From positions 237,384-301,383 of the forward strand of contig JAUICH010000005.1 of NCBI GenBank assembly GCA_030427505.1: 64,000 nt of DNA, in the 5' to 3' direction. How positions within the stretch are numbered: the first letter of the stretch is position 1; each line of letters begins with the position of its first letter. This DNA is from Verrucomicrobiia bacterium. Its GTDB lineage: Bacteria > Verrucomicrobiota > Verrucomicrobiia > Verrucomicrobiales > DEV007. The notes below the pieces were generated by a model, which did not search any database, was not told the DNA's origin, and was given only the letters and a program-made list of their open reading frames with translations. The position numbers and the translations under genes are program-made. Shown here in pieces: positions 20,201-27,350 of the stretch.

Positions 20201-23172
20201 TGGAAGCGGCGGCCGGCACGCTGACGATGACCGGCGGCACGGACACGAACGCCTATGCTCAGATCGGCAACGGCGGGGTGTCCGCCAACGGCAGCCACGG
20301 CGCCTCAGGAGACAGCATTAACGTTAAGGCCGGGTCGGACATCCGCCTGGAAGCTGGCGACACGAACAACGGCTACGTGATGATCGGCAACGGCGGCGTG
20401 GGCCTGGGTGGCGGCCGGACCCTGGAGGCGGATATTTCCGTGATCTCTGACAATGGAAACATTGACCTGTTGGCCAGCGATTCGACCAATGACGACGCCT
20501 TTGTCATGATCGGAAACGGTGGCACGAACGTGAACTCCAATGGCCTGGGCGACATCTGGGTGGAAGCGCTGAACGGCACCCTGACCCTGACTCCCGGCAC
20601 GGGCACCATCGCGGGAGGTTCCGACGATCCGAACTTCGCCCTCATCGGCCACGGAGGGTATGACAACAGCGGTAACCAGGGCGCGGTGGACGGCCGCATT
20701 GTCGTGAACGTGGATGCCCTGACCATGCAGGGAGGTAGCCTGGAAACCGCTTACGCCCAGATCGGGCACGGCGGCTATGATGTGGACGGCGACCTGAGCG
20801 GGGACATCTTCATCAACTACAACCCGGATACCGGCATGGCAGCCGGAGGTGGGGGAGACATCCAGATTCTGGGCAGCACGAGTCCCGGCGTAAACGATGT
20901 GTATGCCAGGATCGGCCACGGGGGCGAGGGTGGTACCCCGGGCGACATGATTGGCGGCATTACGATTGGCGCGGCGGACAATATTCTGATCCAGGGCGGT
21001 CAGGCGGAGAACAATACCGCGCAGATCGGCCACGGCGGCGCGGATTCCAATGGCGACAAGGAAGGAGACATCTCCATCACCGCCAGCGGAAACGTGACCG
21101 TGCAAGCCGGGGACAGCGATGGCGCCACCGCCCTGGTGGGCCACGGCGGCACGGACAGCGGCGGTGAGAAGACCGGCGCGGTCTCCATCGAAACCGATGG
21201 CGAGGTCGCCATCCTGGGCGGGTCCGCCGGAGATGCCTTTGCCCAGGTGGGGCATGGCGGCACGGACGCCAGTGGAGACCTGAGCGGCGCGGTTTCCGTC
21301 ACCGGCGGCACGGGCGTGCGGCTGGAAGGCGGCACGGATGACAACACACCCGCGCACATCGGCCATGGCGAGCCGGAGAGCGAGTTCGACCCCGCCATGG
21401 GAGACATCACGGTCACGGTCTTAAACGGTTCGCTGGATCTGACCGGCGGCACGGACCAGAACCAGTCGTACGCATTGATCGGCCACGGGGGCTACCGGAG
21501 CGGCCCGGGGGACAAGACCGGGAACATCACGGTGGACGTTTCCCAGGATGTTAATCTGAACGGCGGAGACGCGTCCAACAGCTTTGCTCAGATCGGGCAC
21601 GGCGGGATGGACAGCGGCAATCTGACGCTGGGTCTCCCGGAGGATAACGATCCCTCCACGACCGTGATTGAAACGCTGAGCGTTACGGCGGGGAATGACA
21701 TCAACCTGTGGGGCGGCTCCAGCCTGCTAAATAATGACGCGTATGCTCAGATCGGTCATGGGGGGCTGGGCAGCAGCGCGGTCTTTGGCAGCCACGTGGT
21801 GGTGACCGCTGGGAATGACGTGAACCTGGAAGGCGGCGCCGGGGCGCTGAACTACGCCCAGATCGGCCATGGCGGCGGGGGCGCGGACGGCACCAAGAGC
21901 GGCAACGTGCTGGTGCATGGCGGCAATGAAGTGATACTCACGCGCGGCACGGGCCGGGACGCCTATGCCAAGATCGGCCACGGAGATTTCTACCATACCA
22001 CGGGCGGGGGCGGCAGCGGCTTCGCCAGCGGGGACATTCAGGTCTCCGCCGGACAACACTTTACCTCCACCGGCGGCCTGGTGGGGCATGTGGACCCGGA
22101 CATCGGCGTGGCGGCGGTCACGGATGGAGATACTTATGTAGCAGTGAGCCGGGACGATGTGGAGCACGGCGGCACTGGAACACTGACAACGGACGCGGAC
22201 GCCGTATTCGCCAGCATGCCGGGCGGCGAGCTACGCTTCTACCTGCCGGACCGGGGGACCAACCTGATGGCCGTTGGAACGCAACTGAACGGCACGGCCT
22301 TCACCGGCGCGGAAGCCGCGGGCGCGGCGCAGCGGGCGGATGAGTACATCTTCCACACGGTGGACAGCCTGGGCAACGTGGTCTCCACGCCTGGCGAACA
22401 TGGCAACCTCGCGGATCTGGTGGACCTGGGCAGCGGCACGGTGGACGCCCGCTGGCGGGAGAATCTCCAGGTGGTAGCGGTCACGGAAGACACGGCCAAC
22501 TACTCCACCGCGCTGGGCAACTACAGCCTCTACTACGACGCCATCACCGGAGCTTCCGCAACACCTCCGGGGAGTGGAGGTTCCGGCTCCACCGGCAGTG
22601 GCGGAAGCAGCGGAGGAACCGGCGGCTCTGGCGATGCCAGTGGAGGTACGGACAGTAGCTCAGATACCGGAGCCGGAGACGGTACGGGGCAGGCCGGTGG
22701 AGAAGGCTTGGCAAATGATGGCAGTCAAACGCCGGATACGGGCGGCAGCGACTCAGGCGGCACAGGTTCGTCAGAAGAAAATATTGTGTTTCTTCCTGTC
22801 TCGATGCAGCCGTCGGACGACTATCTCTTCGCCGAACAGCCAGGGGACAACCTGGATGTCTTCGGCGACGGCACCACCACGGGGTGGGGCGAACTCAGTG
22901 AATGGAGCTATGCTTTTGACTATTCAGATGAAGCCGCCAACACCATCTACAACAGTTTCCAGATCTTTGAAAAATCTACAGTGGCTACCGACCAGGTAGT
23001 CTCTCCTGTGGCACCCGGGTTTGAGAGCGTCGTGGAAATTCCTGACGTGGTCGAGCCCGTCTTCGGAGCACTCGGACCGGAATCAGGCGCGGACGGTGAG
23101 CCCACGCCTGAAATTTCCCCCGAGGCTTATCGTGGGGATAACGAAGACGGAACGGCCGGAAGTCAAGAATGA
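11269..23172 (+). CDS. Giant filamentous-haemagglutinin-like secreted repeat protein, 3967 aa
   Basis: The protein starts at GTG 11269, just after an in-frame TAA. A signal peptide spans about residues 1-39, then a TpsA secretion domain with AIINWESFSI, SAIHGAL and NPNG (121-124). A Gly/Thr/Val-rich beta-helix-like region runs to about residue 650, followed by a segment with VVAGWDG shared with the divergent giant gene. From about residue 900 there are roughly 48 degenerate copies of Q-[IL]-G-[HN]-G-G spaced about 35-60 residues apart. Four copies of a different domain are inserted between them. Near residue 3760 comes a Gly/Ser-rich linker, then an acidic C-terminus. There is no autotransporter barrel, sorting domain or PEP-CTERM-like signal, so export probably relies on an outer-membrane partner not in the window. 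It is a paralogue of the minus-strand gene, with much more divergent repeats. Confidence 0.88.
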   Translation: MNFSLLSALRSEPAFKTAALLLLIPSLVFFPSPSVIVANPAGGVVVHGAAEFGEDLGGHLSIFQGSDKAIINWESFSISPGELTQFQQPGPESAALNRVVTGNPSAIHGALRANGKILLVNPNGVVVGPAGSVDTNGFVASTLNVSDAEFLAGGDLNFSGPSEAGVENYGRINAVGGDVFLIGKHVVNAGSISASNGRVGLAAGSDVLLAAEPDANGEQVFVRPTPGGVGSGTGISNTGIIQGASVELKAHGNMYALAINNGGTIRATGVTRSGGSVFLVAEGGRIDNTGIIEATLPNGDGGRIVIDGGAGGLVNAGGQILAEAIGGGTGGSVTILGEEIYVPGGAVISANGGTGGTVQIGANPFSNVPGEAEALSVDIAPGSSVSANGLTGAGGQVTISGGDAGVVTVGGEVSATSDEADGGEVHVKGHDVTASSTSTINVSGGQNGGGAYITADGQLIAAGIVMARGVNGTGGRINLDSGPNGSTEVTGTLDAVGGGGNGGQVIVEGNEVTVGSSAVIDASGETGGGTVAIGGGFQGKDSEIRNSQSTTVEAGARIRADAAGSGKGGVVVVWSDGDTLFQGDISAQGINGGGLVEVSGKQRLGFDGTVSTLASDGPAGLVLLDPTNGTISSGGDDPTGDPFNINNENLSALLDQGNDVIVSTSFGPPGDSGDLDVLDRVEWYREDDTTDPGTLTLLATGDIQFDDHVRSAGTGGINVVAGWDGSTGLNSLSISDGDTLDAASVFDMDAILATMNDVVGTGNDAAGKNGGSVGIGRNAGSVRRVEVGSRFGDTNLAAHDLLMKASNNGAERWAQLGFHDTGYEFGLGDGYTGGDENEWWGDASLNVRGKDYLNDLGGSRQDLIAPGEFDGAGSGATGNIEVALSGRLEMRSSSANFGYVQIGHGGSARAGVEPQGGANEVKTTRDGFDMNPGDNNRQFFSTTWRTEFEADPLSGTQSIVDGAISVHAGEEITIIAAPSTINDGNDTISADGSTGMYAKIGHGGDENHGSYHGDITVIAEGTRGGTGVGIELRGGRGSSRFAQIGHGSHSEGNRRNIQDQRNSGEIVVRAENGAVRAIGFNQLPVTGDLNTGTLLDENTPLPSGSGADVSSLYSPVQIGHGGAYSQPPTSGNFDVPDNSLTGNITVYAGGTFTHDTEGEVGIEFHAGNSQGAYAQIGNGGYNHRANTGGAEGFTGNILVEADQGSILFTGGEEKRSQRDWGFGYNHAMIGNGGYNVDGDYEGSITVLAGQGAGAPEGSIIFNSGRMQHGFAQIGHGGSNSNGDVPVAGASPIAVTALDGIAFTSRLSGPSDAYHLAGDYQNWYDNEAARIAGGHPDARIRSRIWDTSVKYVQIGHGGSNGANAVADNSIDVTAQGGDITFTTGDNYRDFAHIGHGGWENGSDANLGGDITVTAGGSIVFDARNGGAPEAQRSYVGYETVFAGQGQQTFAMIGHGGYDWDGDHTGDIAVHAGGNLHFIGPSTGTELQEVMDFTGNALDGHGETMLFEASQRTRTFQLSQTDITPGTLVIDVNGGNDVTDNDLGGGTGELVKNGNVVGSIDYATGLVTINDRVQTDDNADEIEVDFDHAGGSVSAESTIEIDSALRASDAFLGHGALVPGSVTIVVDGDDSGAGRAVYRDSVGNGQLRNSAGQVVGNVNYGQGRVRFNEAVNAAGDEVVAHYEYTEGNSDDAFVQLGHGGIGSNAGGRNSPGHSGAIRVSADGVTANGDIRFHGGAFDRNYAQLGHGGDAAQGQHGGDPAVDDSGLIEVGANGIIEFLSGRGASYYDDQLYAQLGHGGRDADGQHQGDIHVSAGSGEASVAPGQIGGGASGQGLVFTSGETADAYSLLGHGGTYARSALENGIDGRAGLTGDIIVETAGDITFTAGTMRSNFIDYNDGRLYTQLGHGGYDADIQNQGNDPFDEFGHHGDIQVTSTAGSISFSGGDHTASGLGDGYGILGYAQLGHGGYGTNGSHWGDITVDAAGDVRFTAGERTHENSTDKRNFAHLGHGGDSSAGDMGENNPAGQDTISVTSGQDIVFTGGDGRRDWAMLGNGGFQSRGDQRANINIGAGRDLLFSAGIGVDQGYQISGERSRELDYTSWEMGWAPLRYNGVHDGTLVITVDPDGTANEFVDDGDGNLIDPGDALGLGADAIVGKVNYSTGHVRFDVVIDPTGAGTEITYDTGSNSNPSHRTENSGTNNVNEAVDLLAASGPAMSVPGISAYFNNTRGGMNQLEQDAGQPGDNLGIEANSFMLSLPDGETVTDDGAGNLVHSAIGNVGTIDYARGLIVLTEVINPTGKKGVTLDYQIDHALGAGLAFAQLGNGGYNADQGNNDEASIGAVGDVMVDVERNLIFEAGGGQAAYAQLGNGGYANQGEHQGDIKVYQTLGDFLFEAGTVAKDTTDNQAYAQLGHGGYDADGDHWGDIEIYGRGSLFEFLGGEEDDNYAQLGHGGRGSQGVIAESDISVVSQADIQFSGGTGNRSYAQLGHGGHGQDDNTVNVGNSGAIRVASTDGGLTFHAGDGNEAYVQLGHGGHNNDSDHGWVDTGGDGSGDLVDGDILVRTSGDISFVASPSTNNDTYAQLGHGGYTAGGLEFGHRGDITVTAGIGGDFDDIINLDGDGAFGGDADDQITVLAGDADMTFQAGGDGGQDSYAHLGHGGGEAGGGIGHRGAIGIDMTGDLSLLGGRDNEAYAMIGMGGHSANVDDNSDLTQGHRSQITITAGTVSLRGSPVGNGDDNIAPQAFAQIGSGGRGANGNHGGDISVTAMDVDGSGNSVVLQGGDSAETYAQIGSGGRESNGSHGTTDAEGASDADGADGDITIQAEGHVQILAGLASRAYAQVGNGGDEVDDSGTPRDQAGNITIRSTSGGLNIVGGSDTGVNDDDHLAMVGNGGHGVSGNHSGNILIDVGGDITLEAGDADRTLAMIGNGGQNADGNHSGDLDVTAGGSITMTAGNTKGNNFVQIGNGGQDADGDHSGSISVEAAAGTLTMTGGTDTNAYAQIGNGGVSANGSHGASGDSINVKAGSDIRLEAGDTNNGYVMIGNGGVGLGGGRTLEADISVISDNGNIDLLASDSTNDDAFVMIGNGGTNVNSNGLGDIWVEALNGTLTLTPGTGTIAGGSDDPNFALIGHGGYDNSGNQGAVDGRIVVNVDALTMQGGSLETAYAQIGHGGYDVDGDLSGDIFINYNPDTGMAAGGGGDIQILGSTSPGVNDVYARIGHGGEGGTPGDMIGGITIGAADNILIQGGQAENNTAQIGHGGADSNGDKEGDISITASGNVTVQAGDSDGATALVGHGGTDSGGEKTGAVSIETDGEVAILGGSAGDAFAQVGHGGTDASGDLSGAVSVTGGTGVRLEGGTDDNTPAHIGHGEPESEFDPAMGDITVTVLNGSLDLTGGTDQNQSYALIGHGGYRSGPGDKTGNITVDVSQDVNLNGGDASNSFAQIGHGGMDSGNLTLGLPEDNDPSTTVIETLSVTAGNDINLWGGSSLLNNDAYAQIGHGGLGSSAVFGSHVVVTAGNDVNLEGGAGALNYAQIGHGGGGADGTKSGNVLVHGGNEVILTRGTGRDAYAKIGHGDFYHTTGGGGSGFASGDIQVSAGQHFTSTGGLVGHVDPDIGVAAVTDGDTYVAVSRDDVEHGGTGTLTTDADAVFASMPGGELRFYLPDRGTNLMAVGTQLNGTAFTGAEAAGAAQRADEYIFHTVDSLGNVVSTPGEHGNLADLVDLGSGTVDARWRENLQVVAVTEDTANYSTALGNYSLYYDAITGASATPPGSGGSGSTGSGGSSGGTGGSGDASGGTDSSSDTGAGDGTGQAGGEGLANDGSQTPDTGGSDSGGTGSSEENIVFLPVSMQPSDDYLFAEQPGDNLDVFGDGTTTGWGELSEWSYAFDYSDEAANTIYNSFQIFEKSTVATDQVVSPVAPGFESVVEIPDVVEPVFGALGPESGADGEPTPEISPEAYRGDNEDGTAGSQE
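13965..22010 (+). repeat. About 48 degenerate Q-[IL]-G-H-G-G repeats in the plus-strand giant protein
   Basis: The first copy (YVQIGHGG) is at about 13963 and the last (AKIGHGD) at about 21970. Variants include MIGNGG, QLGHGG, QIGSGG and QVGNGG. Each repeat typically continues with a D-x-DG-[DN]-H-x-GDI segment, then a short hydrophobic strand ending in GG. Unit length varies, unlike the strict 37-residue period of the neighbouring gene. The conserved motif is nonetheless the same, so both arrays share an ancestor. Confidence 0.85.
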
Positions 23173-23646
23173 CCACTGAGCTGAGCCAGCCGGAAGGCCG
23201 CTACCCGTCGGGGGAGCGATGCCAGCCGGTTGCCAGCCCGATCTCAAAGTCCCGAAGCGCGTCGGCGTTCTTCATCCCGCCGGCGCGCTGCCACTTGGGG
23301 AGGGGGAAACGGAGAGGCGATTCCCTCGCCCAAAAGTAGTCGATTGATTCAAGTCCGGCTCCGGTTCAGATAAGCCTTGAAGCAATGGTCCGATACGCCG
23401 GAGAGGCGTTCGGACTCTCTTCGTGGTTATTCAGGTCCTCAAGATTTCGGACCGTTTTAGGCCTCGCGTAGCCTTCCGAGGATCTCAAGTTTTCATTCGT
23501 TCGCCGCGCGACTGGTTGCGGTAACCTTCGTATATGGGTGGTTCCCAACTAGATTTAGGGGAGTTCAGTGTCTAGGTTCGTCACCTGCATTCGGGTGAGC
23601 GATGCGCTTCTGAATGCTTATCTTTCGACGCTTTGATGGTCCCCCG
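23173..23646. other. Intergenic region, no gene recognised
   Basis: About 470 bases follow the giant gene. A direct repeat of CCAGCCGG occurs shortly after its stop codon. I see no convincing terminator, RNA gene or open frame with family similarity. Confidence 0.4.
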
Positions 23647-26499
23647 ATGAAAAAAATTCTCAAATACCCTCTGTTCGTCTCGCTTCTCCTGGGTTCAGCC
23701 TGGGAGGTTCAGGCGGGAGATTTTCCCGTTCCCTTCAACACCGAGAAGGAAGCCGCGCCGCCGATGTCCGCCGAGGAAGCGGCGAGAACGGCGAAGCTGC
23801 CTCCGGGCTTTCATCTGGAAGTGTTCGCCGCCGAGCCGGACGTCCAGCAGCCCATTTCCATCAACTTCGACCAAGCCGGCCGTCTCTGGGTGGCGGAGTG
23901 CTACACCTACGCCGAGCAGCCCGTCCGCTGGAATGACGAACTGCGGGACCGCATTCTCATCCTCGAAGACACCGATGGCGACGGCAGGGCGGACAAGCGC
24001 ACGGTGTTTACGGATCAGTTGACCCGCCTCACCAGCGTGTTGCCGGGCGAGGGTGGGGTCTGGGCGCTCTGCGCTCCGAACCTGCTGTTCATTCCCGATG
24101 CCGACGGAGACCTGGTTCCCGATGGCGAACCGGTGGTGATGCTGGACGGGTTCAACGCGGAGAACATCGGCCACACCGTCGTCAATGGCTTGAAGTGGGG
24201 GCCGGACGGCTGGCTCTACGGCCGGCACGGCATCATGGCCACGTCCGTGGTGGGTACGCCGGGCAGTCCCAAAGACCAGCGCGTGGAACTGAACTGCGCC
24301 ATCTGGCGTTTTCATCCTGGAACGAGGAAATTCGAAGTCTTCTGCCACGGAGGCACCAATCCCTGGGGAACGGACTGGGACCGCAACGGGCAGCTCTTTT
24401 ACACCAACACCGTCATCGGCCACCTCTGGCACGCGATTCCGGGCGCCTACTACCGGCGCATGTACGGCGCGCACCTGAACCCGCACGCCTACGAGATCGT
24501 TACCCACACCGCCGATCACTACCATTGGGACACCGGGGCGGAAAAGTGGAGCGACATTCGCCAGGGCGTCACCAGCTCGACCTTGGAACTCGGCGGCGGG
24601 CACGCCCACATCGGCTGCCTTATCTACAACGGTGGGGTCTGGCCGAAAGAATATCAGGGAAAACTCTTCACCTGTAACCTGCATGGGCGCCGGGTGAACA
24701 TGGACATTCTCGAACGGGAAGGCGTGGGCTACGTGGCGCACCACGGGAAAGATTTTCTCATGATGGAAGACCCGTGGTTCCGCGCGCTCGATTTGGTTTG
24801 TGGTCCGGATGGGCAGGTCTGGATGAATGACTGGTCCGACACTGGCGAATGCCACGACAGCGACGGCATTCACCGCACCAGCGGCCGGATTTACCACATC
24901 ATTTACGATGGGCCGGAGGCCGGCAAACCCACGGTGCCGCTGCCTACCTGGCTGACGAACCGGGCGAATGCGGACTTCGGAAGCGAGGACGTCGCCGCCC
25001 TCCTGAACTCCGGTGACGAGGCGAAACAGGCCATGGCCGTTCGCTGGCTCAGCGAGGATCGTCCGGACGATCCGGCCACGCTGGAAACGCTCCTGAAAAT
25101 CGCCCAAACCTATCCTCCCGGTCTGGTGCGTCTGGAACTGGCCGCCGCCTTGCAACGCCTGCCGGACGAGGATCGCTTTCTCCTGGCCGGGATCCTCACC
25201 CAATTCGAAGGCGACCGTGACGACCGGCAGCAGTCCCTCATGATCTGGTATGGGGTGTCGGACGCGGTGCCGGAGTTTCCCGGGAAAGCGATCGATCTCG
25301 CGATCCAGTCCAAGCTGCCCACCGTCACGCGCCTCATTTCGCGGCGCCTTTGCGAAGATCTGGAATCCAATCCCGGCGTGGTGAACAGCCTGCTCTCCAC
25401 GGCGGAGAAAAGCGGCGAAGACATCCGGTTGGCAGTGCTCGGCGGCATGGCGGCGGCGTTCGAGGGGCTCGGCAAAGCGCCTGCTCCGGCGGCTTGGGAA
25501 TCGTTTTCCAAAAGCCTGTCGGCCCATGCCTCGGAGGAAACCGCCAAGACCGTGCAGAGCCTCTCCGTTCTTTTTGGCGATGGCCGCGCGCGGGACGAAT
25601 TGCTGGCCATCGTGGAGAACGAGGAGGCGGACGCCGGCGCGCGCCGGTCCGCGCTGTCCAATCTCGCTCGTCAAACGGACGAGGCGCTGTTGCCGATGCT
25701 GAAGGAGTGGACCAAAGACAAGGTCGTGGGTTACCAGGCCTTCCAAGCGCTCGCCGCCTATGACGATAAGGGTATTCCGCCGCTGCTTATCAATCAGTGG
25801 CAACGCCGCCCCGGCGAGCAGAGCGTCATCATCGACACCCTGGTGTCTCGCGCCTCCTATGCCTCGGCCCTGCTCGACGCTCTGGAAGCAGGCAAAATTC
25901 CGCGCCACGCCATCTCCCCGTTGCAGGCCCGGCAGATCGCCAACTTCAATGACGAGACCCTGTCCCAGCGGCTTGGCACCCTGTGGGGAGAAATCCAGGT
26001 CACGCCCGAAGCCAAACTCAAAGAGATCGCGGAGTGGAAGGCCCTGCTCACTCCCGAGACCGTCGCCGCCGCGGATCCGGCACACGGAAAGGCGACCTTT
26101 TCCCAAGTCTGCGGCGCTTGTCACCGCCTCTATGGCGAGGGTGGCGCCATTGGACCCGAACTGACCGGCAGCGACCGGCACAATCTGGATTACCTGCTAG
26201 GGAACATCGTCAATCCGAGCGAAGTGATTCCTGCCGACTATCAACTGACCGTATTCACCCTGAAAGATGGCCGGGTCGTTTCCGGCGTGGTACCGGAGCA
26301 GAACCAGAAGACGGTCACTGTCCAGGCGGCGGCGGAGAAGATTACGCTGAACGTTGACGAGATCGCCAACCGGGAGACCCTGCCCGTGTCCATGATGCCC
26401 GAGGGGCTGCTCAAAGCCCTTGGCGAAGACAAGGTCAAGGACCTGGTCGCCTACCTGATGACCAGCGGCCCGCTCATGGACTCCGGAGAGGGGCAATAG
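23647..26499 (+). CDS. PVC-type heme-binding CxxCH protein (propeller, HEAT-like repeats, cytochrome c)
   Basis: The start is set at ATG 23647 because MKKILKYPLFVSLLLGSAW is a typical signal peptide; an upstream in-frame ATG at 23614 would add 11 residues. The mature N-terminus (LPPGFHLEVFAAEP, then a DQAGRLWVAE-type stretch) is the beta-propeller typical of PVC membrane-bound dehydrogenase-like proteins. The middle third is helical and HEAT-like. The C-terminal domain carries the single heme site CGACH (about residue 822) and a downstream Met-containing segment (SMMPEG) that may supply the axial ligand. In PVC bacteria such proteins are periplasmic electron-transfer or sugar-oxidation proteins; the substrate cannot be told from sequence. 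A long antisense frame exists but lacks any such motifs. Confidence 0.88.
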   Translation: MKKILKYPLFVSLLLGSAWEVQAGDFPVPFNTEKEAAPPMSAEEAARTAKLPPGFHLEVFAAEPDVQQPISINFDQAGRLWVAECYTYAEQPVRWNDELRDRILILEDTDGDGRADKRTVFTDQLTRLTSVLPGEGGVWALCAPNLLFIPDADGDLVPDGEPVVMLDGFNAENIGHTVVNGLKWGPDGWLYGRHGIMATSVVGTPGSPKDQRVELNCAIWRFHPGTRKFEVFCHGGTNPWGTDWDRNGQLFYTNTVIGHLWHAIPGAYYRRMYGAHLNPHAYEIVTHTADHYHWDTGAEKWSDIRQGVTSSTLELGGGHAHIGCLIYNGGVWPKEYQGKLFTCNLHGRRVNMDILEREGVGYVAHHGKDFLMMEDPWFRALDLVCGPDGQVWMNDWSDTGECHDSDGIHRTSGRIYHIIYDGPEAGKPTVPLPTWLTNRANADFGSEDVAALLNSGDEAKQAMAVRWLSEDRPDDPATLETLLKIAQTYPPGLVRLELAAALQRLPDEDRFLLAGILTQFEGDRDDRQQSLMIWYGVSDAVPEFPGKAIDLAIQSKLPTVTRLISRRLCEDLESNPGVVNSLLSTAEKSGEDIRLAVLGGMAAAFEGLGKAPAPAAWESFSKSLSAHASEETAKTVQSLSVLFGDGRARDELLAIVENEEADAGARRSALSNLARQTDEALLPMLKEWTKDKVVGYQAFQALAAYDDKGIPPLLINQWQRRPGEQSVIIDTLVSRASYASALLDALEAGKIPRHAISPLQARQIANFNDETLSQRLGTLWGEIQVTPEAKLKEIAEWKALLTPETVAAADPAHGKATFSQVCGACHRLYGEGGAIGPELTGSDRHNLDYLLGNIVNPSEVIPADYQLTVFTLKDGRVVSGVVPEQNQKTVTVQAAAEKITLNVDEIANRETLPVSMMPEGLLKALGEDKVKDLVAYLMTSGPLMDSGEGQ

Positions 26500-26563
26500 C
26501 GAATCTTAAGATACAGGCTATGTAATGCGCTCTCGTTTTCGTTTCAGTGTGGTAGCCAGCCGC

Positions 26564-27325
26564 CTACTGCGCCGAGTAACCGCCGTCCACCATCCACACC
26601 GCGCCGTTCACGAAGGAGGCCTCGTCCGAGGCCAGGAAGGCGATGACGTTGGCCACTTCCTCCGCCGTTCCCATGCGGCCGGCGGGGTGCAGGCCATTGA
26701 GTGTTGCCAGGATCTCCGGGTTTTGGGTGACGTTTGCCGTGAGCGAGGTATGGACAAAGCCGGGCGCCACCGCGTTGACGCGGATGCCTTCGGCGGCGAA
26801 TCGCACGCCCATGTCGCGGGTCAACTGGCAGATCGCGCCCTTGCTGCTCGGGTAGGGATTGAAGCCATCCGAAAAGGCTAAAGCAGTCGGGTATCCTGTG
26901 AAACCCATCACCGAACTCAGATTGACGATCACGCCGCCACCCGACTTCCGCATCGCTTGAACCGCCGCGTGAGCCATGAGCATGGAGCCTTTCACGTTTA
27001 CCTCCATGACCTTGTCCCAGCGTTCCTCCAGGCTCGCGTCAGGGCCCACATTGCGGGCCGTGATGCCCGCTGAGTTAACCAGGATGTCCAGCCGCCCCCA
27101 TTTCTCCACCGCTGCTCTGACAATCGCTTCCACATTTTCCGTGCGGCTGATGTCTCCGGGTAGTGACTCTAGGGAGGGAAATTCCCGGACCATTTCCTCC
27201 AAGGCCGCTCCGTTCACATCGGTCGCGAAGACTTTCGCGCCTTCCTCCAGAAACTTCCGGACCGTGGCATTGCCGATTCCCGACGCGGCGCCCGTGACGA
27301 TCGCGGTCTTGCCTTGTAGTCTCAT
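26564..27325 (-). CDS. Short-chain dehydrogenase/reductase (SDR)
   Basis: Starting at ATG 27325, MRLQGKTAIVTGAASGIG gives the Rossmann TGxxxGIG cofactor motif. NSAG follows (NNAG-like), then NLSS with the catalytic Ser, YPSSKG with the catalytic Tyr and Lys, and a C-terminal WMVDGGYS. Length (253 aa) is normal for classical SDRs such as 3-oxoacyl-ACP reductase-like or sugar/alcohol dehydrogenases. An Asp follows the second beta-strand (FATDVNG), which favours NAD over NADP. It lies 25 bp downstream of the NHL-repeat gene in the same direction, so the two are probably cotranscribed. Substrate unknown. Confidence 0.85.
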   Translation of the reverse strand: MRLQGKTAIVTGAASGIGNATVRKFLEEGAKVFATDVNGAALEEMVREFPSLESLPGDISRTENVEAIVRAAVEKWGRLDILVNSAGITARNVGPDASLEERWDKVMEVNVKGSMLMAHAAVQAMRKSGGGVIVNLSSVMGFTGYPTALAFSDGFNPYPSSKGAICQLTRDMGVRFAAEGIRVNAVAPGFVHTSLTANVTQNPEILATLNGLHPAGRMGTAEEVANVIAFLASDEASFVNGAVWMVDGGYSAQ

Positions 27326-27350
27326 GCCCACAGGTAGGAAAGCTCGGGCC

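Noticed and set aside
13921..20298. Minus-strand open frames of 390 and 526 codons (13921-15093 and 18718-20298)
   Set aside because: Antisense to the repeats of the plus-strand giant gene; no family features.
23695..26181. 828-codon minus-strand open frame
   Set aside because: Antisense to the PVC-type CxxCH heme protein, which has a signal peptide and a heme motif. The antisense frame has none.
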